From NCBI GenBank assembly GCA_002501135.1, contig DLRQ01000020.1:1562-37077 (forward strand): 35,516 nt of DNA, read 5' to 3'. The position numbers were made by a program, and so were the translations under genes. Below are positions 1 to 6,926 of this stretch, piece by piece. The notes beneath the pieces were generated by a model that was not told the origin of the DNA, made no database searches, and saw nothing but the letters and a program-made list of their open reading frames with translations. Numbering within the stretch: the first letter of the stretch is position 1; each line of letters opens with the position of its first letter. Source of the DNA: Candidatus Neomicrothrix sp. UBA7884. Lineage in GTDB: Bacteria; Actinomycetota; Acidimicrobiia; Acidimicrobiales; MedAcidi-G1.

Positions 1-48
1 TAGTCCTTCACCATCCAACTCAATCTCGTTGAACTCCTTGTCTAACAT
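1..48 (-). CDS. Possible 5' fragment of an ORF running off the left edge
   Basis: An ATG at 48 opens a minus-strand frame that stays open to the window edge (16 codons: MLDKEFNEIELDGEGL). The same frame is also open upstream to at least position 96, so the start is uncertain, and no Shine-Dalgarno sequence is visible before the ATG. The product cannot be recognised from so few residues. Base composition of 1-96 (45 G+C of 96 by hand count) is lower than the rest of the window. It could be a real gene beginning just past the 3' end of tRNA-Leu, or chance. Confidence 0.2.
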   Translation of the reverse strand, partial: MLDKEFNEIELDGEGL

Positions 49-96
49 GAGATCGGAAGATAGTTCAGCAGCGTATGGCGCGCTGAAATCAGTCTG

Positions 97-182
97 TGCC
101 CGGGGAGTGACTCGAACACTCACGCCGTCGAAACGGCTGCGGGTTTTAAGCCCGCTGCGTCTACCAGTTCCGCCACCCGGGC
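97..182 (-). tRNA. tRNA-Leu (anticodon UAA)
   Basis: The minus strand folds as a class II tRNA of 86 nt. The acceptor stem is GCCCGGG/CCCGGGC with discriminator A, the D-arm contains GGCGGAACTGGTAGACGC, the anticodon stem-loop is GCGGG-CTTAAAA-CCCGC (anticodon UAA, decoding UUA), there is a long variable arm (CCGTTTCGACGG region), and the T-arm carries GTTCGAGTC. The long variable arm and the UAA anticodon identify leucine. The 3' CCA is not encoded: the next minus-strand bases are CAGACT. A DNA flank of different composition begins directly at its 3' end. Confidence 0.96.
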
Positions 183-243
183 GTGCCCGCAACGCTACAC
201 ACAGTTGGACCATTCGGCCCCTGAGATGAGGCCACGATCCTTG

Positions 244-546
244 TCAGGCTGCCAGGGCCGGGTCCTCTACCGCCAGCCACAGGGCCGAACGGACCGTGTC
301 GGCACGGCCGTTGTCGAGCCGGTTTGCGACAAGAATGCCCTCGATCATGTCGGCCACCACTGCCGCCCATGGACGGCCCTTGAGCACCACGGCCACCGTG
401 GACGACTGCTCCCTACGCCGAATGGACCTCTGGACATCGGCGATTCCCGGTGGGCTCCTGAACGTGGGCACCTGAAGCCCACGGAGCCTCGCTGCCATGC
501 CCAGTGAACGGGCTGCCTCTGCAAACCTGAGTGTCGTCGTATCCAT
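244..546 (-). CDS. Conserved hypothetical protein, 100 aa
   Basis: No domain is recognised. It is a small soluble protein without signal peptide or membrane segment. It begins MDTTTLRFAEAARSLG and has a basic middle (IRRREQ, about 42-47) and a C-terminal helix-rich part with VVADMIEGILVANRL (about 63-77). The reading frame is preferred over the overlapping frames because of its balanced composition and its position. It is divergently transcribed from the PD-(D/E)XK nuclease, with the two starts about 38 bp apart if the nuclease starts at GTG 585, so the two may share a promoter region. I have a general impression that similar short proteins occur in Acidimicrobiia, but I cannot verify this. 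Function unknown. Confidence 0.65.
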   Translation of the reverse strand: MDTTTLRFAEAARSLGMAARLRGLQVPTFRSPPGIADVQRSIRRREQSSTVAVVLKGRPWAAVVADMIEGILVANRLDNGRADTVRSALWLAVEDPALAA

Positions 547-584
547 CGCCCACGAGTATCACAGGCACCTGTGACAATGCCTGT

Positions 585-1517
585 GTGGATGATGAACTGA
601 ACCCCGCCCAACGGGACGTGGTGGAACAACTCGGCGCACAACTCGAGGACCGTCCGGTCTTCGCCGACGACCTCCGCCATCACCTCCGCTCAGCGCTGGA
701 GACCGCAGCGGCACCCCACCTCGACATCCTTCCCGAGGGCACAGACCTGTTCCTCCACAAACACCGTCTCGCCCAGGTTCACGGCTGCGAAACCCTGCTC
801 CTCGCAGACGAGGCCGAGGAGTTCGAATGGAAGGTACCTATCGCAAGGGGCACCATCGTCCACAAGGCGGTCGAGCTGGCCGTCAACTGGCGCAGGGAGA
901 TCGAACCCCCGACCATCATCGACGAAACCCTCTCCCGCTTCGAACAGGACTCAGGCAGCCTCGGCCACTGGCTGCGTGGCTGCGGCGAGGCCGAGCGGGC
1001 AGAACTGCGTTCGGAGTCCCTCGACTCATTTACCAAGTACCTCGAGTGCTGGCCTCCCCTCAAGCCGGCGTGGAGGCCCGTCACCGAGAGCCGCCTGAGG
1101 GCTGAACTGTGCGATGGACGCCTCATCCTGGCCGGCAAGGTAGACCTCACCCTCGGTGCCGCACAGGGCCAACGGGCCGGCAAGGTCCTCATCGACTTCA
1201 AGACCGGCGGGTTCGCCCCCATCCACCGCGAGGACCTGCGGTTCTACGCCCTCGTCGAGACGCTGCGCATAGGGGTTCCGCCGCGCCTGTTGGCCTCCTA
1301 CTACCTGGATCAGGCGCACTTCGTGCCCGAGGTCGTCACCGAGGAGACCCTGATGGCAACCATCGCGAGGGTCGCCGACGGGGTCGGCAAGCTGACATCG
1401 CTGCTTCACGGTGGCCGCTCCCCCGGCAAGCTGGTCGGACCGGCATGTCGGTGGTGTCCGGTCGTTGACACCTGCCACGAGGGAACCACACACCTCGAGG
1501 AGTTCGACGACCGGTGA
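585..1517 (+). CDS. PD-(D/E)XK nuclease with Cas4/AddB-like Fe-S cysteines
   Basis: Predicted single-domain nuclease of 310 aa, read from GTG 585; an upstream ATG at 531 would overlap the divergent gene. The motifs fit the RecB-family PD-(D/E)XK fold: GTIVHKAVE (His93), AGKVDL (Asp187), VLIDFKTG (Asp204, Lys206), then a REDLRFYALV helix (about 216-225). Cys68 upstream together with Cys288, Cys291 and Cys297 (CRWCPVVDTC) reproduces the C...C-x2-C-x5-C layout that binds a 4Fe-4S cluster in Cas4, AddB and Dna2-type nucleases. No helicase, Cas gene or AddA partner is present, so the pathway is unknown. DNA repair or processing of DNA ends is the likely role (inference). It converges with the MFS gene, 14 bp away. 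Confidence 0.8.
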   Translation: MDDELNPAQRDVVEQLGAQLEDRPVFADDLRHHLRSALETAAAPHLDILPEGTDLFLHKHRLAQVHGCETLLLADEAEEFEWKVPIARGTIVHKAVELAVNWRREIEPPTIIDETLSRFEQDSGSLGHWLRGCGEAERAELRSESLDSFTKYLECWPPLKPAWRPVTESRLRAELCDGRLILAGKVDLTLGAAQGQRAGKVLIDFKTGGFAPIHREDLRFYALVETLRIGVPPRLLASYYLDQAHFVPEVVTEETLMATIARVADGVGKLTSLLHGGRSPGKLVGPACRWCPVVDTCHEGTTHLEEFDDR

Positions 1518-1531
1518 GTAGTGCCTTCAGG

Positions 1532-2809
1532 TCAGTCGTTGTCGAGGCGCTGCAGCCGGCCCGTGACGAACAGGACCAGACCGCCGATGACCATGAGCAG
1601 ACCCCCGGTTGTCACCACCGGCCTCGGCCCGAATGCCGAGATCAGCCAACCCATGGCGAGGTTGGCGAACGGAGTGGTACCGAGAACTCCCATCAGGTAG
1701 ATCGCCATGACCCGCCCGCGGACGGCGTCATCAACCTGCAGTTGCACAGATGAGTTCAGGTTCGAGGCCGATGTCAGGTGCATGGCGCCGATGGCCGCCA
1801 GGGCCAGGAAGCCAACCCAGAACACCGGAGCCAGACCAAACAGCACCACTGCGAGGCCGTAGCCCACCGTGGCCGCCAGCTGAAGGTGCGACCGCCTGAC
1901 ACGCCCCAACTCGCCGGCGACAAGGGGCGCTGCCATGACCGCACCCAGGCCCTGCGCTGATCCAAGCACACCGAACCAGAACGGCGACACCTCAAAGACC
2001 TCCTCGGCGAACACGACCAGTTGTGTGACTATCGGGTTGGAGATCGTCGCTATGAGGGTCACTGTCATGATGGCCGTTCTGATTCCGGGTGAGGCAGCCA
2101 CGTAGCGGATCGACTCCCGGTAGTCGGCCAGAATCGACCTTCCCCCGGTTGTTCCTGCACCCGGGGGGCCCGATGGCCTGTTCAGGTCGGTCCTGTCCAT
2201 CATCCCCAGGGCCACGATCACAGGCCCGTTCAGCACAACAGCCAGAAGCAGCGCCCATCCGGGGCCTGCCAGGCCGATCACCAGCCCGCCGATTGCAGGG
2301 CCAAGGGTGCGGGCGGCGTTGAACTGCGTGGAGTTGAGCGTTATGGCATTGCGGAGGTACCGACGCGGCACGCACTCAGACACGAACGCCTGCCATATCG
2401 GCAGCCTCAACCCGGCGACCGCTCCCCGCGTGAAAAACAAGCCCACCCATACCCACGGGCTGTCGACACCGACCACCCAGGCGGCGACCAGGAGCGAAGA
2501 AACCGCTGCCGAGACGGCGCTTACCCACAGCAGAGAATTCCTGCGATCCAGGTTGTCGGACATGTAGCCCGCCACCGGGTTTACCAGCAGCATCGGGATG
2601 AACGAGGCAAACCCGGCTGCACCGATCCAGGTGGCGGATCCGGTCATCTGGAAGATCACGTAGTAGGTGGCTACGAACTGGACCCACCTACCGTTGTTGG
2701 AGATCAGGCCGCCAATCCAGAAGAGCCGGTAGTTGCGTACTCGTAGGGCGGGGAACCTCCCCATGGCGACCGGGTCCATCGCAGCGACCCTACCGACGCT
2801 CCCCGGCAT
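1532..2809 (-). CDS. MFS transporter (EntS/MFS_3-like)
   Basis: Twelve-helix-type major facilitator of up to 425 aa, predicted to be a proton-driven exporter in the cytoplasmic membrane. The N-terminal FPALRVRNYRLFWIGGLIS segment, the RW-x-Q motif at the end of TM1 and the cytoplasmic loop NPVAGYMSDNLDRRN (motif A-like G-x-x-x-D-x-x-x-R-R) are typical of the MFS_3 / enterobactin-exporter branch. A long hydrophilic central loop (RTDLNRPSG region) separates the two six-helix halves. The start is ambiguous: ATG 2809, 2779 or 2764. ATG 2779 has a weak AGGG upstream, and the family usually begins close to the FPALR motif. The gene is divergent from the crotonase gene. Substrate cannot be read from sequence. 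Confidence 0.85.
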   Translation of the reverse strand: MPGSVGRVAAMDPVAMGRFPALRVRNYRLFWIGGLISNNGRWVQFVATYYVIFQMTGSATWIGAAGFASFIPMLLVNPVAGYMSDNLDRRNSLLWVSAVSAAVSSLLVAAWVVGVDSPWVWVGLFFTRGAVAGLRLPIWQAFVSECVPRRYLRNAITLNSTQFNAARTLGPAIGGLVIGLAGPGWALLLAVVLNGPVIVALGMMDRTDLNRPSGPPGAGTTGGRSILADYRESIRYVAASPGIRTAIMTVTLIATISNPIVTQLVVFAEEVFEVSPFWFGVLGSAQGLGAVMAAPLVAGELGRVRRSHLQLAATVGYGLAVVLFGLAPVFWVGFLALAAIGAMHLTSASNLNSSVQLQVDDAVRGRVMAIYLMGVLGTTPFANLAMGWLISAFGPRPVVTTGGLLMVIGGLVLFVTGRLQRLDND

Positions 2810-2835
2810 GCCGGGAAGCGGAGGCCCGTGCCAGA

Positions 2836-3618
2836 ATGCCGCCCATGAGCATTCTCGAGATCGAACAGCGTGGCCGGGTAGCCGTACTCACCTTCAACGA
2901 CCCTGATCGTCGGAACGTCGTTTCCGAGGAGATGAATACCGCCCTGCTGGCGGCGTTCGACGACATGGAGTCCGACGACGATGTCGGCGCTGTTGTCCTC
3001 ACCGGTTCCGGAAGGGCGTTCTGCGCAGGCGCGGTGCTCGACAACCTGCTGTCTGCCGGCGAGGCCGACCCCGATGGTGGCGGTGACCTGCCAGACATCT
3101 ACAGCGGCTTCCTCCGGGTTGCCCACTCGACGCTACCGACCATTGCCGCGGTCAACGGAGCCGCAGTGGGCGCTGGGATGAACATGGTTCTGGCCTGCGA
3201 TCTGGTTATCGCTGCGGAATCGGCACGCTTTGACACCAGGTTCCTGTCCATTGGCCTGCATCCCGGCGGAGGACACACCTGGCGCCTGCGCAACATCACG
3301 GACCTGCAGACAGCGAAGGCGATGGTTCTGTTCAAACAGGTTCTCGGTGGCGAGGAGGCTGCCGCCCGAGGCGTGGCATGGGAGTGCGTGGACGACACCG
3401 ACCTGGTCGATGCCGCTGTCGGATACGCCGAGCTGGCGGGCTCACACCCGAAGGAACTGGTGGCGAGGACCAAGGCGACCCTGCACTCGACCGCTGGAGT
3501 CACTGCTTCTGAGGAGTCCGTCAAGTTGGAGATCGGACCTCAGGTCTGGTCGATGCACCAACCGGCGTTCGTGGAGATGGTTGAGGGCCTGAAGTCGCGC
3601 ATCTCCAGCAGGTCCTGA
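2836..3618 (+). CDS. Enoyl-CoA hydratase/isomerase family protein lacking catalytic Glu
   Basis: Crotonase-fold protein of 260 aa. A GGAGG at about 2820-2824 lies 11 nt before ATG 2836; an in-frame ATG at 2845 is an alternative. Oxyanion-hole elements are present: GRAFCAGA (59-66) and NGAAVGAGMN (107-116). The two acid/base glutamates of classical enoyl-CoA hydratases are absent. Aligning VGAGMNMVLACD to the family puts Asn116 at the first Glu, and FDTRFLSIGLHPGGG puts Phe136 at the second. The HPGGG loop (142-146) is intact. This suggests CoA-ester binding with a different reaction, or a non-catalytic acyl-CoA binding role like that described for mycobacterial EchA6. It converges with the GNAT gene (21 bp apart). 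Confidence 0.88.
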   Translation: MPPMSILEIEQRGRVAVLTFNDPDRRNVVSEEMNTALLAAFDDMESDDDVGAVVLTGSGRAFCAGAVLDNLLSAGEADPDGGGDLPDIYSGFLRVAHSTLPTIAAVNGAAVGAGMNMVLACDLVIAAESARFDTRFLSIGLHPGGGHTWRLRNITDLQTAKAMVLFKQVLGGEEAAARGVAWECVDDTDLVDAAVGYAELAGSHPKELVARTKATLHSTAGVTASEESVKLEIGPQVWSMHQPAFVEMVEGLKSRISSRS

Positions 3619-3639
3619 TCCTGTTCCGGGGTCGACAGG

Positions 3640-4257
3640 TCAGTCCAGCCAGTCCCGCTTCAGCTCCACGGACCGCACTCCCCACTCCTCAGCCGTGATG
3701 GCGTACCTGAGGTGGTCCTCCCAGACCCCGTTGATTTCCAGGTAGCGCTCAGCCAGACCCTCACAACGCAGGCCGACCTTGTCGACGACCCTCCGTGACG
3801 CAGCGTTACGGGGCACGATCGCCACCTGGAGGCGGTGCAGGTCCAGCTGCTCGAACGCGAATCTGGCGAGCACAACGAGCGCCTCCGGGGTGTAGCCACA
3901 CCCTGCCTGCTGTTTATCAATCCAGTACCCGACATGTGCGCTGTGGAAGGCACCGCGCACGAGGTTCGAGAGGTTCATCTCTCCCATCAGGCTGCCACCG
4001 AGAAACATCCCGAAGCCCCATCCTGTGCTGAGCTGACGCTCCCTGCGTCGTGCTCCGCACCGCGAGGAGAATGCCTGACGGTCCTCTGCCGGGTCAGGCT
4101 GCCCCGGGGTTCGCCGTGGTTCCCATATGGCCAGTCTTTCCCGGTTGCGCCGTCTCAGCGCCCGCCACGCCTCGAAGTCCTCCGGTTCGATCGGCCTCAG
4201 CGTCACCCTCCTGCCGTGAAGCACCGGGGTCTCACACACCTCACCCACCGTCACCAC
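3640..4257 (-). CDS. GNAT N-acetyltransferase, RimJ/RimL type
   Basis: Acetyl-CoA-dependent N-acetyltransferase of 205 aa resembling ribosomal-protein or amino-acid N-terminal acetyltransferases. It begins with the typical GRRVTLRPIEPEDFEAW strand-helix (about 15-31). The acetyl-CoA pyrophosphate loop is QQAGCGYTPEAL (116-127), and the conserved VPRNAASRRVVDKVGL helix (148-163) precedes the last strands. The start is GTG 4257, followed at once by further GTG codons at 4254 and 4248, so it could be a few residues shorter. It follows the glyoxylate aminotransferase on the same strand after 80 bp containing a potential hairpin. The acceptor is unknown. Confidence 0.85.
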   Translation of the reverse strand: MVTVGEVCETPVLHGRRVTLRPIEPEDFEAWRALRRRNRERLAIWEPRRTPGQPDPAEDRQAFSSRCGARRRERQLSTGWGFGMFLGGSLMGEMNLSNLVRGAFHSAHVGYWIDKQQAGCGYTPEALVVLARFAFEQLDLHRLQVAIVPRNAASRRVVDKVGLRCEGLAERYLEINGVWEDHLRYAITAEEWGVRSVELKRDWLD

Positions 4258-4276
4258 TCCCAGTCCATAAGGCCAT

Positions 4277-4316
4277 TGTCACCTGAGGTGTGCGAAACAA
4301 CCACCCCGTGGTGACA
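4277..4316 (-). terminator. Possible hairpin between aminotransferase and GNAT genes
   Basis: Perfect 7-bp inverted arms TGTCACC (4277-4283) and GGTGACA (4310-4316) enclose a second, 4-bp stem GGTG/CACC (4287-4290 with 4302-4305). On the minus-strand transcript this begins about 20 nt after the aminotransferase stop. There is no U-tract, so an intrinsic terminator is doubtful. An attenuator or an operator for the acetyltransferase gene is equally possible. Confidence 0.3.
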
Positions 4317-4337
4317 GCCACTCCGAGAGGAATGAAC

Positions 4338-5444
4338 TCAGACAAGCAGTTCGTCGAGGGCACCCAGCAACATCGTCACATTCCGCTGTCTTGCCGTGTG
4401 CCCCATGCATCCGATCCGCCAGACCTTCCCTGCAACCGGACCCAGGCCACCACCAATCTCGATTCCGTAGCGCTCAAGAAGTAGACGACGTATGTCGGCC
4501 TCCCCCATTCCTCGTGGGAGCCGCTCGTCTGGAACCCGGACCGCCGTCAACTCCGGCAGCCTGTGACCCTCCTCGGCGAAGAGATCAAAGCCACGCTCGA
4601 CTAGACCCGACTGAAGCTGGTCGCCACAGGCCTGATGCCTTGCGTGCACATTCTGGAGCCCCTCAGTCAACAGCACACCCAGCCCGGCATGAAGTGCATA
4701 GATCATGGAGATTGGTGCCGTGTGGTGATACGCGCGGGCCTCCCCACCTGTCACGTAGGCAGTGATCATTGCGAAATCCAGGTACCACGACGGTGATCGG
4801 TCCACGAAGCGCTCAATCGCAGCCGCAGACACCGTCACAGGTGAGATCCCCGGTGGAACGCCAATGCACTTCTGGGTTCCGGAATAGGCAAGGTCGATTC
4901 CCCACGCGTCGACTTCAAGGGGAATCCCGCCGAGCGAGGTCACGCAGTCGACAAGCAGGAGGGTGTCGCCCTTGCCTGTACCAATACCGGCAACATCGTT
5001 TCGGACGCCCGTGGAGGTTTCAGCATGAACCAGGGCTATCACCTTCGGAGACGGGTGGGCCGCAAGGAGCTCCTCCTGGTCAAGGGCCATCCCCCACTTC
5101 GCATCAACACGTACGACCTCAGCGCCACAGCGGACAGCAACGTCGCACATACGCTCACCGAATACGCCGTTGACACCGATCACAATCGTGTCGCCGGGAC
5201 CAACCGTGTTCACGATCGTCGCCTCCATGCCCGCCGACCCCGTAGCCGACACCGGAAAGGTAAGTGGGTTTGTCGTACGGAAGACCTCTCTCAGACGTTC
5301 GTTGGTCTCATCCAGGAGGGCGATGAACTCGGGGTCCAGGTGACCAATCACAGGGCGAGAAAAGGCCTCCATCACCTCTGGATACGGGTTCCCGGGACCT
5401 GGGCCCATCAGGATGCGGTCGGTATGGGGTAGGACCCTTGACAT
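4338..5444 (-). CDS. Serine/alanine-glyoxylate aminotransferase (class V)
   Basis: PLP-dependent class V aminotransferase of 368 aa that transfers an amino group to glyoxylate, making glycine, from alanine or serine (AGT/SgaA family). The N-terminal glyoxylate aminotransferase signature MGPGPGNPYPEVMEAF is at 13-28. TGSAGMEA (68-75) binds the cofactor phosphate, DCVTSLGG (166-173) supplies the PLP-binding Asp166, and YSGTQKCIGVPPG (187-199) carries the Schiff-base Lys192. The open frame extends far upstream to 5936, but family homology begins at ATG 5444; the upstream part is antisense-like arginine-rich junk overlapping ppx. It lies 53 bp after ppx on the same strand. With malyl-CoA lyase nearby, a role in glyoxylate disposal is plausible. 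Confidence 0.93.
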   Translation of the reverse strand: MSRVLPHTDRILMGPGPGNPYPEVMEAFSRPVIGHLDPEFIALLDETNERLREVFRTTNPLTFPVSATGSAGMEATIVNTVGPGDTIVIGVNGVFGERMCDVAVRCGAEVVRVDAKWGMALDQEELLAAHPSPKVIALVHAETSTGVRNDVAGIGTGKGDTLLLVDCVTSLGGIPLEVDAWGIDLAYSGTQKCIGVPPGISPVTVSAAAIERFVDRSPSWYLDFAMITAYVTGGEARAYHHTAPISMIYALHAGLGVLLTEGLQNVHARHQACGDQLQSGLVERGFDLFAEEGHRLPELTAVRVPDERLPRGMGEADIRRLLLERYGIEIGGGLGPVAGKVWRIGCMGHTARQRNVTMLLGALDELLV

Positions 5445-5497
5445 AACGGTTGCCCAATCGGTTAAGACGCATCGTCGGTAATCCTGAGACACGATTG

Positions 5498-6424
5498 CTA
5501 TCCGGTACAGCCACCAATCCCAACCAGGTCGGCGACAATGCCGTCGAGGATGTCGGACTCGGACACGAGGCATTCGTCGAACCCGAGTTGGCGCATCACC
5601 TTCACCAGGATCGAGAGGCCGGCGACGATCACGTCGGCGCGGTCCTCCTCCATTCCGGGGTTCTGGATGCGCTCTGAGCGGTTCTCGGTTGCCAAGGTGC
5701 GAAACACATCCTCGACAGCCGCCTTGCTGATCCGAAAGTGGTGGATCTCGTCGCGGTCGTACTCGGCGAGGCCCAGCTCGACTGCAGCTGTTGTCGAAAC
5801 CGTTCCGGCGAGCCCCACGAGAGTCCGTGCCTGCGAAACGGCAGGCACCTCGCGGACGACATCGTCGACATGGGAACCCACCACGGAGAGGCATGCCAGG
5901 AGTTCCTCGGGCAATGGTGGGTCCGTGGCGATCCATTTCTCAGACAGCCTGACGCAGCCGACATTGCAGGAAAGAAGTCCCTCGACCTGACTCGAACCCA
6001 CGACGAACTCCGTGGAACCACCTCCGATGTCGAGAACGAGGAACGGGCCGTCAACCGGATCAAGTTCGGCGGTGGCGCCGGCAAAGGAGAGCCGACCCTC
6101 GTCAATCCCGCTGAGCAGTTCAGGGCGCACACCGAGAGCCTTCTCTGCGGCGTCGAAGAACTCGTCACGGTTTACGGAATCCCTTGCGGCCGAAGTCGCT
6201 GTGGCCCTGACCTCCTGCACACCGTGCCGGTCAAGCAGCACCCTGAACTCCGACAGGGCCTGCACGACGCGTTCTATCGCCTCAGGTGCGAGGCGGCCTG
6301 TGGCATCGACGCCGTCGCCGAGACGGGTGATGCGCATGATTCGCTCGACGCTCCGGGTTCCGTCGCTGATGAGCATGCGCGTCGAGTTTGTTCCGCAGTC
6401 CACTGCTGCCACGAACTCAGGCAT
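5498..6424 (-). CDS. ppx: Ppx/GppA family exopolyphosphatase
   Basis: Sugar-kinase/HSP70-fold phosphatase of 308 aa that removes terminal phosphate from polyphosphate and/or pppGpp. Nucleotide/phosphate-binding motifs are seen: AAVDCGTNSTRMLI (6-19), ATSAARDS (76-83), LSGIDEGRLSFAGA (104-117) with the expected catalytic acidic region, and LDIGGGSTEF (131-140). The length fits the short, single-catalytic-module actinobacterial Ppx proteins. The start ATG 6424 is where homology begins, and it overlaps the DUF501 stop by 8 bp, indicating translational coupling. In M. tuberculosis the equivalent genes (Rv1025-Rv1026) directly follow the eno/ftsB-like genes; here those are about 13 kb away. Confidence 0.93.
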   Translation of the reverse strand: MPEFVAAVDCGTNSTRMLISDGTRSVERIMRITRLGDGVDATGRLAPEAIERVVQALSEFRVLLDRHGVQEVRATATSAARDSVNRDEFFDAAEKALGVRPELLSGIDEGRLSFAGATAELDPVDGPFLVLDIGGGSTEFVVGSSQVEGLLSCNVGCVRLSEKWIATDPPLPEELLACLSVVGSHVDDVVREVPAVSQARTLVGLAGTVSTTAAVELGLAEYDRDEIHHFRISKAAVEDVFRTLATENRSERIQNPGMEEDRADVIVAGLSILVKVMRQLGFDECLVSESDILDGIVADLVGIGGCTG

Positions 6425-6893
6425 CGCAGGGCTCTCCCGGATCAGACAGTTGATCGTGAACCCAACGACCCACCGGGTCGTCGCCCCCTGCCAGGAACCA
6501 CGCGTAGTGGGCATGAAGGCACTTCACGCCCATCCTGGTTCCGCCAACTCCTGCTGAAGGACGGGGTCCGACATGGTCGGCTGGAATCTCGGCGTCGCGC
6601 TCGGCCGCGTACCTGTCATGGGCATCAGCCAACTCGGCCGGATCACAGGCCTGCTCGGCCTCGCGCACTCCCCCCGTGGACTCGAGGGTCCCGACCCGTG
6701 AGCGCAAATCAGCACCGACCAGCCAGTAGAGGGTCGGCATCGGACGACCGCTGTCAAGCAGGGGGTGGTTGCGGATGACCACGGGCAGGCCGGCATCGTC
6801 ACGAACGACAACCTCGAATCGCCCGCCCGGTGTACGCCCCAGGAGTTCTGCAACGAGTTCCCTGTCGGCCTCTGTCGGCCCGGCGAAACTCAT
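6417..6893 (-). CDS. DUF501 family protein
   Basis: Protein of 158 aa belonging to DUF501, an actinobacterial family of unknown function usually encoded between the ftsB-like gene and ppx. Diagnostic segments are the N-terminal ADRELVAELLGRTPGGRFEV (about 9-28), the NHPLLDSGRPMPTLYWLVG stretch (about 42-60), and the C-terminal GVKCLHAHYAWFLAGGDDPVG (about 121-141), which contains Cys124 and two close histidines that could bind metal. ATG 6893 gives a normal family start. It is coupled to ppx by an 8-bp overlap and follows coxG by 33 bp. Confidence 0.92.
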   Translation of the reverse strand: MSFAGPTEADRELVAELLGRTPGGRFEVVVRDDAGLPVVIRNHPLLDSGRPMPTLYWLVGADLRSRVGTLESTGGVREAEQACDPAELADAHDRYAAERDAEIPADHVGPRPSAGVGGTRMGVKCLHAHYAWFLAGGDDPVGRWVHDQLSDPGEPCDA

Positions 6894-6926
6894 GGGATCA
6901 GGACCCGTTGTTGAACTGTCGACGCA

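Noticed and set aside
50..60. AGATCGGAAGA, identical to the first 11 bases of an Illumina adapter
   Set aside because: The following bases (TAG) do not continue the adapter (GC), and the sequence continues smoothly into tRNA-Leu. It is kept only as a caution about 1-96, not called as contamination.
5445..5936. Upstream extension of the aminotransferase frame (164 extra codons)
   Set aside because: It is Arg/Gly/Pro-rich, lies inside ppx in another frame, and family homology starts at ATG 5444.
5738..6778. 346-codon plus-strand open frame
   Set aside because: It is antisense to ppx and DUF501, whose motifs are clear, and its translation has no recognisable domain. High GC gives long shadow frames.
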